NCBI RefSeq assembly: GCF_000024845.1
Contig: NC_013501.1
Span: 252,001 to 316,000, forward strand
Reading direction: 5' to 3'
DNA from: Rhodothermus marinus DSM 4252
Lineage (GTDB): Bacteria > Bacteroidota > Rhodothermia > Rhodothermales > Rhodothermaceae
DNA: 64,000 nucleotides
Shown: piece after piece, positions 43,739 to 53,700 of the stretch
How positions within the stretch are numbered: the stretch's first letter is position 1
How the letters are laid out: every line of letters begins with the position of its first letter
Notes under the pieces: model-generated
What the model was told of the DNA's origin: nothing
Databases searched by the model: none
The model's input: the letters and a program-made list of their open reading frames with translations, nothing else
Program-made: the position numbers and the translations under genes

Positions 43739-44854
43739 ATGGAGCGACCGCGTCGCTGGTCCCGGCCCGTCATGGTCGGGAATGTGCAGATAGGTGGTGG
43801 GGCCCCGATCTCCGTCCAGTCGATGACGACCACGAAGACGCACGATGTGGAGGCCACGCTGGCCCAGATCCGACAGCTGGCCGAGGCGGGGGCCGACATC
43901 GTGCGCGTGGCCGTCCCGCGCCCGGAAGACGCCGAGGCGCTGCGCGACATCGTGCAGGGCAGCCCGGTGCCCATCGTGGCCGACATCCACTTCAACTACC
44001 AGTATGCGCTGAAGGCCATCGAGGCCGGGGTGGCCAAGGTGCGCATCAACCCCGGCAACATCGGCAAAGAGGAGTGGGAACGCGAGGTGCTGCTGGCCGC
44101 CAAGGAGAAGGGCATCCCGATCCGAATCGGCGTCAATTCGGGCTCGCTCGAGCGCGACCTGCTCGACAAGTACGGCTACCCGAAGCCGGAGGCGCTCTTC
44201 GAAAGCGCCATGCGGCACGTGGAGATCTGCCGCAAACACGGCTTCGAGGATATCGTCATCTCCGTCAAGCATTCCGACGTCTACTACATGATCCAGGCCT
44301 ACCGGCTGATCGCCGAGCGCACGGACTTCCCGCTGCATCTCGGCGTGACCGAGGCCGGGTCTTTCGTCAGCGGTAGCATCAAGAGCGCCATCGGGATCGG
44401 GGCGTTGCTGGCCGAAGGCATCGGCGACACGATCCGGGTTTCGCTGGCCACGGACCCGGTCAAAGAGGTGGAAGTGGCGCATCAGATTCTGAAGGCGCTG
44501 CGGCTGGGTCCGCCGGGGGTGAACATCATCGCCTGCCCGACGTGCGGCCGCCTGACCGGCGATCTGTTCTCGATCGTGGAGGCCGTCGAGGAAGCCGTCA
44601 AGGCGCGCAAGTTCAAGAAGAACCTGAACGTCGCGCTGATGGGTTGTGCGGTGAACGGTCCGGGCGAGGCGGCCGGCGCCGATCTGGGCATTTCGCTGGG
44701 GCGTGGCCGGGCGCATCTGTTCATCCGGGGTAAGGTTGTGCGCGTGGTGCCTGAGGACCAGATCGTCGACGCCGTACTGGAAGCGATCGAGCAGTGGGAG
44801 GAGATGCCGGACGAGACGCCTGCACAAGCGAACGGACAGGCGGATGCCTCTTGA
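43739..44854 (+). CDS. ispG: 4-hydroxy-3-methylbut-2-enyl-diphosphate synthase
   Basis: This 371-residue iron-sulfur enzyme of the MEP isoprenoid pathway converts MEcPP to HMBPP. VGNVQIGGGAPISVQSMT is its N-terminal signature. The [4Fe-4S] cysteines are Cys266 and Cys269 (ACPTCGR) and Cys303 (MGCAVNGPGEA). It is the compact bacterial type, without the large insert domain present in other Bacteroidota (for example Bacteroides) and plants. Confidence 0.96.
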   Translation: MERPRRWSRPVMVGNVQIGGGAPISVQSMTTTKTHDVEATLAQIRQLAEAGADIVRVAVPRPEDAEALRDIVQGSPVPIVADIHFNYQYALKAIEAGVAKVRINPGNIGKEEWEREVLLAAKEKGIPIRIGVNSGSLERDLLDKYGYPKPEALFESAMRHVEICRKHGFEDIVISVKHSDVYYMIQAYRLIAERTDFPLHLGVTEAGSFVSGSIKSAIGIGALLAEGIGDTIRVSLATDPVKEVEVAHQILKALRLGPPGVNIIACPTCGRLTGDLFSIVEAVEEAVKARKFKKNLNVALMGCAVNGPGEAAGADLGISLGRGRAHLFIRGKVVRVVPEDQIVDAVLEAIEQWEEMPDETPAQANGQADAS

Positions 44855-44942
44855 CGGGGGCGATCCGCCACGTCGTCGGGCTGGCGAAAACGCATCGTGT
44901 GAAAGGTCGGCTGGCTTACATGTCCGGTTTCACAGGCGGGTT

Positions 44943-44992
44943 GCCTTTCTGTCAAAAAAAGACGAAAGGCCGAGGTCCGGATAGAATTTTTT
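44943..44992 (+). terminator. Possible terminator after ispG
   Basis: GCCTTTC-T-GTC pairs with GAC-GAAAGGC across a loop of seven As (10 bp with one bulge). A T-run (44987-44992) follows only 16 bp later, so the hairpin is clear but its terminator role is doubtful. Confidence 0.35.
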
Positions 44993-45014
44993 CTGCCGAA
45001 GTGACGCGGCGGGC

Positions 45015-45046
45015 TTGACAGGAGGCGCTTCGATGTTTTACTTATG
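45015..45046 (+). promoter_or_regulatory. Promoter of the LacI-type regulator
   Basis: TTGACA at 45015-45020 (containing the Bacteroidota TTG -33) and TACTTATG at 45039-45046 (TAnnTTTG with one mismatch) have the expected spacing. The operator begins 5 bp after it. Confidence 0.5.
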
Positions 45047-45051
45047 GACTG

Positions 45052-45063
45052 GTAAGCGCTTAC
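45052..45063. promoter_or_regulatory. LacI-family operator (autoregulation site)
   Basis: GTAAGCGCTTAC is a perfect 12-bp palindrome with the central CG of LacI/GalR-type operators. It lies just downstream of the -7 element and 27 bp before the regulator start, so binding would block initiation or early elongation. Confidence 0.75.
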
Positions 45064-45090
45064 GCAAGTTTGGATCAATCGGCCCGGCGC

Positions 45091-46146
45091 ATGGGACTGA
45101 CCATTTACGACATCGCCCGTGAAGCAGGCGTCTCGATCGCCACCGTCTCGCGTGTGTTCAACAACAGCCCCCGTGTGGCGCCGCACACGCGCAAGCGGGT
45201 GCTGGAAGTGGCCCGGCGACTGGGCTATCAGCCCCACGTGTCCGCCCAGAGCCTGGCCCGGCGACAGGCGCAGACGGTGGCAGCCATCGTCCCCATGCTG
45301 ACCAACTACTTCTTTGTCGAAGTGCTGCGGGGGCTGCAGGATCGGCTGGCCGAGACGAACTTCGACCTGCTGGTCTATGCCGCCCCCACGCTTTCGGACG
45401 TGGATGCCCACCTGGAACGGGCGCTGCAGCGGGGCCGATCGGCCGGCGTGATGATTTTTTCGACGCCGATGAGCCCGGAGCGCGTCGAGCGTCTGCAGCG
45501 CAGCCGCCAGCCCGTGGTGCTGGTGGATTCGTTCCACCCGGATTTCGACTCGGTTTCGATCGACAACGAACAGGGCGGGTATCTGGCGGCGCGCCATCTG
45601 CTCGAGCACGGCTATCGGCGCATCGGACTGCTCATGGCGCATCCCGACTCGGTCCCGGCGCGGGAACGCCGTCATGGCTACGAGCGGGCGCTGCGCGAGG
45701 CCGGCCTGGAGCCCGATCCGGACCTGATCGTCGCCAGCACCGACCCGCACAACCACGGCTACACGGAGGAAGGGGGCTACGAGGCGATGAAACAGCTCCT
45801 TGAACGGACGCCCCGTCCGGAGGCCGTGTTCGTCGTGTCCGACATCATGGCGCTGGGCGCGCTGCGGGCCGTCGAGGAGGCGGGGCTGCGGGTGCCGGAC
45901 GACCTGGGACTGATCGGCTTCGACGACCTGCGCGTGAGTCGCTTTCTGGGCCTGAGCACGCTGCGCCAGCCCATGTACGAAATGGGAAAACTGGCCGCTG
46001 AAAAGTTGCTCCGACGCATTGCCGAGCTGGAGCTGCCGGTGACCAGCACGGTCTTCGCGCCCCGCCTGATCTGTCGCCGCACCTGTGCACCGGGCGCGCG
46101 GGACGGTCAACCCGAAACGGCCGCGCTCTCTCAGAATCAGACATGA
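45091..46146 (+). CDS. LacI/GalR-family regulator of the alpha-glucan locus
   Basis: This 351-residue repressor has an N-terminal helix-turn-helix and hinge (MGLTIYDIAREAGVSIATVS, then RVFNNSPRVAPHTRKRV) and a periplasmic-binding-protein-like sensor domain (VAAIVPMLTNYFF, GVMIFSTPMS, GLIGFDDLRVSRFL). The ligand is probably a maltodextrin or related sugar given the neighbours, but no residue proves it. The ATG at 45091 is preferred to TTG 45070. Its stop overlaps the start of the foldase gene (ATGA), so the two are coupled. Confidence 0.92.
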   Translation: MGLTIYDIAREAGVSIATVSRVFNNSPRVAPHTRKRVLEVARRLGYQPHVSAQSLARRQAQTVAAIVPMLTNYFFVEVLRGLQDRLAETNFDLLVYAAPTLSDVDAHLERALQRGRSAGVMIFSTPMSPERVERLQRSRQPVVLVDSFHPDFDSVSIDNEQGGYLAARHLLEHGYRRIGLLMAHPDSVPARERRHGYERALREAGLEPDPDLIVASTDPHNHGYTEEGGYEAMKQLLERTPRPEAVFVVSDIMALGALRAVEEAGLRVPDDLGLIGFDDLRVSRFLGLSTLRQPMYEMGKLAAEKLLRRIAELELPVTSTVFAPRLICRRTCAPGARDGQPETAALSQNQT

Positions 46147-47828
46147 AGGCTGCGGGCTTCATAGCCGTTATGGGGTTGTTGTTGCTGGCCGGCTGCCATG
46201 CCGGCTCGGCGCAGCAGACGCTGCTGGCCGAAGGGCCGGGCGTGCACATCACGGCCGACGCCTTCCGGGAGGCGTACCTGGACTACCTGTTGCGCACCGG
46301 CCAGACCGACAGCCCGCGGTTGCGCCGACTGTTTCTCGAGCAGATGATCCGGGAGGCACTGGTGGCCTACGAAGCCCGGCGGCAGGGGCTGGATCGCACT
46401 CCGGCCTACGAAGAAGAGGCCCGGGCCGTCGAGACCAAGCTGCTCGTGGAGGCCTACGCCCGGCGCGTGCTCTACGACACGGTACGGGTGCGCGAAGCGG
46501 AGCTGGCCGAGGCGTTCGTGCGCATCAACACCGAGGTGCGGGCGCGTCACCTGTGGGCGCCCACCCGGGCGGCCGCCGAGTCGCTTTATGCCCGCCTCCA
46601 GGCCGGTGCGTCGTTCGAGGAGCTGGCCGCCGGGGTCTTCCGCGACACCGCACTGGCCCGGAGCGGCGGCGATCTGGGCTGGTTCTCGTTTGACGAAATG
46701 GATCCGGCCTTTGAGGACGTGGCCTTCCGGCTCAGGCCGGGCGAGATTTCGTCGCCGGTGCGCACGGCCTACGGCTACTCGATCATTCAGGTGACGGATC
46801 GGTTCACGAAGCCGATCCTGACCGAGACCGAGTTTGCGCAGAAACGGCCCCTTCTGGAGCGTTATCTGCGCTACCGGAAGCAGCAGGCCGCCCGGGAAGC
46901 CTGCGCACGTAGCCTGGCCGACTCGTTGCAGATTCGCTTTCACGAGGCGACGCTGCGTCGACTCTACGACCGGATTGCAGGGCGCGTGACGCAGGAGGAA
47001 ATGGAAGGGACAACCGAAGACTGGTTGCAGGAACCGCTGCTGACGTTCGGTCCCGCCGCAGAGCGTGTGACCTGGACGGTGGCCGACTTCCGGGAGCAGG
47101 CGCGGCGGACGAGTCGGGCGCAACGGGAGGCGGCCGCGCGCTCGCCGGAGGCGCTGGAGGAATTCGCCCGCGGACTGGTGGTGCGTCACGTGCTGGCCGA
47201 GCGCGCCCGCGCGGCCGGTCTGCACCGCAGCCCGGCCTTCGCGCAGGCCCGGCAGGAAGCACTCGATCGCTGGCTCTACCGGTACGTGCGACAGCAGGTG
47301 GAGTCCGGAGCCGCGGTGCCGGAGGACACGCTGCGGGCCTTCTACAAGGCGCACCGGGAGGACTTCCGGATGCCGGCCCGGCGGGCCGTCTGGGAAATTC
47401 TGGTGCCCACCGAAGCGGAGGCACAGCGCATCCGGACGCTGCTGACGGCCACGCCGTTCGAGGAGCTGGCCCGGCACTACTCGCGGCGACCGGGCGCGGC
47501 GGCGACAGGCGGCTATCTGGGTTTCGTGGCCGAAGCGCAGCTGGGTGCGGCGGGGAAGGCCGTCTTTGCCGCCCGCGAAGGGGAGGTGCTGGGGCCGCTG
47601 CGGATTGCCGACGGCTACGTATTGTTGAAAGTGGGTGCCGAGCAGCCCGAGCGTCCCATGACCTTCGAGGAAGCGCGGCCGCTCATCGAACGCCAGCTCC
47701 GGCCTTTCTTTGTGCGCAGGCGCTGGCAGGAGCACCTGGCGGAGCTGGCCGCGCGCCACGCAGACCGGATCACGCGCCATCTGTCCCGACTGGACACGCT
47801 ACGCCTGACATCCCCCACCGACGCCTGA
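46143..47828 (+). CDS. Parvulin-type peptidyl-prolyl isomerase lipoprotein (SurA/PpiC-like)
   Basis: This 561-residue lipoprotein (lipobox LLAGC, Cys18) has an N-terminal chaperone segment and two parvulin-like domains. The first (about 120-220) has ARHLWAPTRAAAESLYARLQ, DTALARSGGDLGWFS and PGEISSPVRTAYGYSIIQV. The second (about 405-515) has ARRAVWEILVPTEAEAQRI and ATGGYLGFVAEAQL. It is probably periplasmic and assists outer-membrane barrel folding, and placement between the regulator and the TonB receptor suggests that it serves this locus. Confidence 0.87.
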   Translation: MKAAGFIAVMGLLLLAGCHAGSAQQTLLAEGPGVHITADAFREAYLDYLLRTGQTDSPRLRRLFLEQMIREALVAYEARRQGLDRTPAYEEEARAVETKLLVEAYARRVLYDTVRVREAELAEAFVRINTEVRARHLWAPTRAAAESLYARLQAGASFEELAAGVFRDTALARSGGDLGWFSFDEMDPAFEDVAFRLRPGEISSPVRTAYGYSIIQVTDRFTKPILTETEFAQKRPLLERYLRYRKQQAAREACARSLADSLQIRFHEATLRRLYDRIAGRVTQEEMEGTTEDWLQEPLLTFGPAAERVTWTVADFREQARRTSRAQREAAARSPEALEEFARGLVVRHVLAERARAAGLHRSPAFAQARQEALDRWLYRYVRQQVESGAAVPEDTLRAFYKAHREDFRMPARRAVWEILVPTEAEAQRIRTLLTATPFEELARHYSRRPGAAATGGYLGFVAEAQLGAAGKAVFAAREGEVLGPLRIADGYVLLKVGAEQPERPMTFEEARPLIERQLRPFFVRRRWQEHLAELAARHADRITRHLSRLDTLRLTSPTDA

Positions 47829-47858
47829 ACGTGACCAACCGAGTTGCTGCAGGCCATC

Positions 47859-50717
47859 ATGAAAACACAGGCTATTATAAGTAAAGCGCTTATATTTTTC
47901 GCTGGACTACTGCTGGTCGGCGGGCCGATCGGTTCGGCCCTGGCGCAGACCACGGGCAAAATCACCGGCCGCGTCATCGATGCGGCCACGGGCGCGCCGC
48001 TGCCCGGCGTGAGCGTTTACATCGAGGGCACCACGCTGGGCGCCGCCACGGACGTCGACGGCGAGTATGTGATCATCGGCGTGCGGCCGGGCACCTACAC
48101 CGTCGTGGCCTCCTTCGTGGGCTATGCCACCGAGCGCCGCGAGGGCGTGCAGGTGGGCAGTGGCCTGACCACGCGCGTCGACTTTGCACTCCGCGAGGAG
48201 GTGATTCAGGGCGAAGAGATCGTGGTGGTTGCGCCGCCCATCACCGTGCGCAAGGACCTGACCAGCTCCGAGGCGCGCGTGACGGCCGAGACGATCGACC
48301 GCCTGCCCGTGCAGGAAGTCAGCCAGGTGCTGACGCTGCAGGCGGGCGTGACCGAACGCGGCGGGCTCCACATCCGCGGCGGCCGCGCCAGCGAAGTCGT
48401 CGTCATGGTCGACGGCGTGCCCGTCACGGACAACTTCGACGGCTCGACGGCCGTGCAGCTCGAAAACGAAGGGATCCAGGAGCTGCAGGTCATCTCGGGC
48501 ACCTTCAACGCCGAGTACGGCAACGCCATGTCGGGCGTGATCAACGTGGTGACGAAAGAAGGGCGCTCGGACCGATGGGCCGGTTCGATCAAGACCTACA
48601 GCGGTTCCTACCTGGTCTTCGGCGAAGGGGGCGAGGCTTACCTGCGCGGCGTCGAAGTGGAGCGCTACACGCGGCAGGGCATTCAGTACCGAGACGTCGA
48701 TCCCTACGGCTATCTGCCGATCAATCCCACGCACTACTACAACTTCGAGGCGGCCCTCGAGGGGCCGATCTTCACGCCGCGGCTGACGCTTTTCGGGCTC
48801 GTCCGCTACTTCCACAACGACGGCTGGCTCTACGGCGCCCGCATGTTCAACATGGACGGCACCTACGGCGACTCGTCGCTGGTGCCCATGAACACCTACT
48901 CGAAACTGAGCTGGCAGGGTAACCTGCGCTTTCAGGTGACGCCCAACCTGTTCCTGAACCTGATCGGCCTTGGCTCGGTCACGCGCAGCCGACCCTACGA
49001 CCTCTACTGGCGCTGGAATCCTGACGGTCGCACGCGCAACTACGACCTGGGCTACAACCTGAAGTTGCAGCTCAAGCACCTGCTCAGCTCCCGCACCTTC
49101 TACACAGTCCATCTGGCCACCTTCCGGCGGCACGCCTGGAGCCGACGGTTCGACGATCCGCTCGATCCACGCTACAACGGGCTGGCCATCCTGACGCCGG
49201 ACTCCATCGAAGTCGCGCCGGGCGTCTGGGTACCCTACGTGACGGGTGGAGGACGCTTCGCCCGTGGGGGCATGGACATGAACCACTTCGAGCGTACCTC
49301 GCAGGCTTATTTTGCCAAGGCCGACCTGACCAGCCAGGTGGCGCGCAACCACCTGGTCAAGCTCGGCGCCGAGGTGCGCATCGACCGGCTGGACTTCACG
49401 GCCTTCAGCCTGATTCCGGCCACCGACGCCGAGGGCAACGTCATCCAGCCCTTCCAGCCGGCCATCCCGCCCGAGACGTCCCCGCAGTACCAGCACTACG
49501 AGGACGTTTCGCCGATCACGGCCAGCGCCTACGTGCAGGACAAGATCGAATTCGAGGACTTCGTCGTGAACGTGGGGCTTCGCTTCGATTACTTCGACGC
49601 CCGCACACCGGTCCCGGCCGATCCTGAAGACCCGAACATCTACTTTCCCTTCAAAAAAATCCACATTTACAGAGACCTGAACGGCGACGGCGTGATCACC
49701 GTCGATGAGGAGCGCGAGGACAATCGCTACACGCTGGAAGAACGGGAGACGTTCTGGTGGAAGGAGCCGAAACCCAAGTTTCAGCTTTCGCCCCGGCTGG
49801 GCATTTCCTATCCGATCACCGAGGCCGGCGTGCTACACTTTTCCTACGGGCACTTTCTCCAGATTCCCACGCTGAACCTGCTTTTTGCCGGCTACGGCTA
49901 CAAGATTCAGAACCAGTCGGGCCAGTACGGGCCCTACGGCAATCCGGACCTCGACGCGCAGCGGACCGTCATGTACGAGATCGGCTTCCGCCAGGGGCTG
50001 GGTCCCTTCCTGTTCGACGTGACGGCCTACTATCGGGACGTACGCGACTGGGTCTCGACCTCCACGCCGATCGAAACGGAGATTCCCGGCGTCGTCTATG
50101 TGATCTACACGAATCGCGACTACGCGAGCACGCGCGGCGTGACGGCCACCTTCTCGCGGCGCTTCGAGGACGGCTGGGGCTTCGACGTCAGCTACACCTA
50201 CCAGGTGGCCGAAGGCTCCAACTCGAACCCGGACGAAGAATTCTTCGCGCGGCTGAACAACCAGCAACCCACGCTGACGCTGCTGCCGCTCGACTGGGAC
50301 CAGCGGCACAAGGTGGCTGCCGCCTTCTATCTGGGCGGAAAGAACTGGGGCGCCTCGATGGTGAGCGTCTGGGGTTCCGGCTTCCCCTACACGCCGTCGT
50401 TCCCCGAAGCGGCCATCGCCGGACCCGACGTGCCCCCGACCTTTCCGCGCAATGCACGCCGCATGCCGTCCACCTGGCAGGTGGACCTCTACGCCTACCG
50501 GGACTTCGAGATCGCCGGGGTGCGGCCGCGTCTGTTCGTGCAGGTGTACAACCTGCTGGATCGGCGCAACCCGGTGGCCGTCTTCAGCGACACGGGGCGG
50601 CCCGACGTGACGCTGCCCCAGCAGCAGGCTGCCTCGTTCGATCCGGGCTACTTCGTCCGGCCCGAACACTACAGCGAGCCCCGACGGCTTCACGTAGGAC
50701 TGGAACTGCGGTTTTGA
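47859..50717 (+). CDS. TonB-dependent receptor of the alpha-glucan locus
   Basis: This 952-residue outer-membrane transporter has a signal peptide, a carboxypeptidase-regulatory-like domain (about 30-115: GKITGRVIDAATGAPLPGVS...GEYVIIGVRPGTYTVVASFVGY), a plug (LTLQAGVTERGGLHIRGGRASE, then VVMVDGVPVTDNF and NAMSGVINVVTKEG) and a beta-barrel ending in LHVGLELRF. The plug is of the BtuB/CirA type rather than SusC, and no SusD gene lies beside it. It probably imports maltodextrins through TonB-ExbBD energy. The first codons include an operator-like AAAGCGCTTATA. Confidence 0.9.
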   Translation: MKTQAIISKALIFFAGLLLVGGPIGSALAQTTGKITGRVIDAATGAPLPGVSVYIEGTTLGAATDVDGEYVIIGVRPGTYTVVASFVGYATERREGVQVGSGLTTRVDFALREEVIQGEEIVVVAPPITVRKDLTSSEARVTAETIDRLPVQEVSQVLTLQAGVTERGGLHIRGGRASEVVVMVDGVPVTDNFDGSTAVQLENEGIQELQVISGTFNAEYGNAMSGVINVVTKEGRSDRWAGSIKTYSGSYLVFGEGGEAYLRGVEVERYTRQGIQYRDVDPYGYLPINPTHYYNFEAALEGPIFTPRLTLFGLVRYFHNDGWLYGARMFNMDGTYGDSSLVPMNTYSKLSWQGNLRFQVTPNLFLNLIGLGSVTRSRPYDLYWRWNPDGRTRNYDLGYNLKLQLKHLLSSRTFYTVHLATFRRHAWSRRFDDPLDPRYNGLAILTPDSIEVAPGVWVPYVTGGGRFARGGMDMNHFERTSQAYFAKADLTSQVARNHLVKLGAEVRIDRLDFTAFSLIPATDAEGNVIQPFQPAIPPETSPQYQHYEDVSPITASAYVQDKIEFEDFVVNVGLRFDYFDARTPVPADPEDPNIYFPFKKIHIYRDLNGDGVITVDEEREDNRYTLEERETFWWKEPKPKFQLSPRLGISYPITEAGVLHFSYGHFLQIPTLNLLFAGYGYKIQNQSGQYGPYGNPDLDAQRTVMYEIGFRQGLGPFLFDVTAYYRDVRDWVSTSTPIETEIPGVVYVIYTNRDYASTRGVTATFSRRFEDGWGFDVSYTYQVAEGSNSNPDEEFFARLNNQQPTLTLLPLDWDQRHKVAAAFYLGGKNWGASMVSVWGSGFPYTPSFPEAAIAGPDVPPTFPRNARRMPSTWQVDLYAYRDFEIAGVRPRLFVQVYNLLDRRNPVAVFSDTGRPDVTLPQQQAASFDPGYFVRPEHYSEPRRLHVGLELRF
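47881..47894. promoter_or_regulatory. Candidate LacI operator half-site in the receptor 5' coding region
   Basis: GTAAAGCGCTTATA shares AGCGCTTA with the palindrome at 45052; the left half is altered. It lies 22 bp inside the reading frame, adjacent to TATATTTTT, so a regulator bound here would act as a roadblock. Confidence 0.35.
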
Positions 50718-50730
50718 AAGTGTAACCGCT

Positions 50731-53700
50731 ATGCGTAAGCGTTTATTTCTGATCCATGGCCTTGTCCTGATCCTGCTGGCCGGAGCCGCCGACCGGAGCG
50801 CGGTACGTGCCCAGACAATCGAGCGCGGGCACGTCCCCAGTAAAGAACGCGTCGATCCGCTGGAGCGTCGGCGCGACGACATCGACGGCAACAACGTCCG
50901 CGCCACGATCACGAACTGGCTCCAGACGGCGCAGTCGGGCAATCCCGGTGACTTCTGGTACGAATGGCCCAAAAACACGCGCCGCATCTACGTGTCGTTG
51001 ACGCAGCTCTGGGTGGGCGCGCAGGTGAAGGCCAATGTGGGGAGCAACCCGGGTCAGACGCTCTACATCGTCGATGTGGCCGACTTCCGCCAGAATCGCT
51101 TCGGCGGTACGAATTCCTGGACGTTCGAGCCTATCAAAGGCTACGTCAACCCGGCCGGAAGCGAATACGGCATCGCGCAGAGCGACGACCCGGAGAGCTG
51201 GCCACCCTTCTGGCCCGACAAGCTGGCCGACAAGAACGATCCCGGCTGGCGCGGCTCGTGGAACGGTTTCTTTGGCAAGAACATCTTCAACGCCGACCAG
51301 GAGTTCTTCTTCAAAGCGGGCGACGACCAGTACGACCGCTACCTGAACGCCTACCGGCCCGACTCGACCGATCCCTCGCGTGGCGGACTGGGGCTGATCG
51401 TCGAGGCCCGCTACATGGCCTGGACGCAGATCCTGATCGACGACGTCGTCTTTCTGCTCTACGAGGTCAAAAACGACGGTACCGAAGACCTGGAGCGCGT
51501 CGGCTTTACGGTCTGGCTGGCCGACTGCGTCGGTGGCGACTGTGGCGACGACATTCCCTTCTTCGACATTCTCGAAGACGTCGCCTTCATGACCGACCGC
51601 GATGGTGTGGGCGACCAGAACTTCGGGCCGGATCCCGTCGGTGTGGCGGCCATCACGTTTCTGGAGACGCCCGGCAACGGCATCGACCGGATCGACAACG
51701 ACGCCGACGGCTCAACGGGCAAGCCGGACTGCTCGGTGGCCGAGTGCAACAGCCCCGTCGTGCCCGAAGCTTTCCTGGAAGGCGAAAACCCGCTAAACGG
51801 GATCGACGACAACAACAATGGTCTCATCGACGAGAACGCCTCGCACGTGCCCTTCCAGGCCGAGCAGGGTTCCAGCCCCGGCGTGGGCTATGCGGACTAC
51901 ATTGACAATGACGACGACGGCGAAGCGGACAGCCCGGTGGTAACCGAGGCCATGGTGGCAGCGGCTGCCTCGGACGCCTGGAACCGCTGGCCGCCGAATC
52001 CGGAGTCCGATCCGCTTCAGCAGCGGGCCGACGGCCGGCCGATCGTGCACCTCGTGGGCGTGGGCCAGGAAGACGTGGGGCATGGCTTCAAGGATGGAAT
52101 CGACAACAACAACACGTGCGACGCACAGGGGCACATTCTGGCCGAGCCGGGCTCGCCGCGCGTGACGCAGGAGATGATCGACGCGGCCGCCTCCGATCCC
52201 TATCGTCGCTACCGCCTGCCCGGCACCGACATCATTCTGTACGACGTGGGGCCGGAAGATCTGGGCAAGTGCTATGCGGACGGCGTGGACAACGACGGCG
52301 ACGGAGCCGTGGACGAGGGGATCGACGAAGGCATTGACGAGATGATCGACGAGCGCCGCGACGACGGACTCGACAACGACGGGGACTGGAATCCGCTCCG
52401 CGACGACACAGGCCTCGACGGGGTGGCTTTCTCCGGCGATCCGGGCGAGGCCGACGGGCTGCCCACCAGCGGCGCCGGCACGCCGTTCCCCGGCGAGCGC
52501 AACATCGACAAAACCGACGTGTCCGAGTCGGACCAGATCGGCATCACGAACGTGCAAGTATTTGGAGCGAATACTCTAGATCTATCCAACACGGCCGATC
52601 AGACGCTCTTCAACACGTTCATGCTGCCCGGCGATCTGGAGCTGGAGCGGCCGCCTGCCGGCGATAACGACCTGGCCGTCTCCAGCGGGCTGTTCCCGCT
52701 CCGGGCCGGACAGATCGAGCGCATCTCGCTGGCCATCGTGCTGGCGGCCAATCGAACCGAAGCGCTTAAGGGCCGCGACTACGCACTGAGCGCCTACTCG
52801 GAGGATTACCAGTTCGCCCAGGCGCCGCTGACGCCCACCGTGGTCGCCGTGCCGGGCGACGGCCGCGTGACGCTCTACTGGGATTCGAAAGCCGAGGAGT
52901 CCGTCGACTCCTATCTGGAAAGCATCGGGCTCAACGGTCGGGACTTCGAGGGCTACCGGATCTACCGGGCCACCGATCCGGCCTTCCTCGACGCACTGGT
53001 CATCACCGACGGCTTCGGCAACCTGACCTTCCGCAAGCCGATCGCCCAGTTCGACCTGAAAGACGGCATCCGGGGCTTCCACCCCGTCGACATCAACGGG
53101 ATCAAGTTCTATCTGGGCGACGACACCGGCATCCGGCACGTGTTCGTCGACACGACCGTCACGAACGGTATCACCTACTACTATGCCGTGACGGCCTACG
53201 ACTTCGGCGCGGCCGAGGCGAACATCGCCCCCACCGAGACGCCCATTCGCATCCGGCGGCTGCCCGACGGCACGATCGAGACCGGCCCGAACGTGGTGCG
53301 CGTAACGCCCACGGCGCCCGTGGCCGGCTATCGGAATGCCGAGCTGGAAAACGTCGACGGCTTCCTGCCGCGCGTGCAGGGCTTTACGACCAGCCGCATC
53401 GGCTATCAGATCATCGACCCGCGGGCCGTGCGCGACGGGGCGCGTTATCGCGTCGTGTTTGAGGACACGTTGATCCCCGGCACGCGCACCGCGCCCGACA
53501 CGCTCACGACGAAGAACTTCTCGCTGATCGACATCACGGATCCGGACAACCCCGACACGCTCATCCGTCGCTCGACGGCCTTCAAGCCCGGCCGCGAGGT
53601 GCCCATCGTCGACGGCTTCCAGCTCATCTTCTTCCCGGATCCCTATGTGGTGCAGGACCGCACAAAGTCGGGCTGGAACAACCCGGACGTGTACGACCCG

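Noticed and set aside
42542-44827. 761-codon minus-strand frame
   Set aside because: Antisense to the rhomboid and ispG genes; shadow of GC-rich coding DNA.
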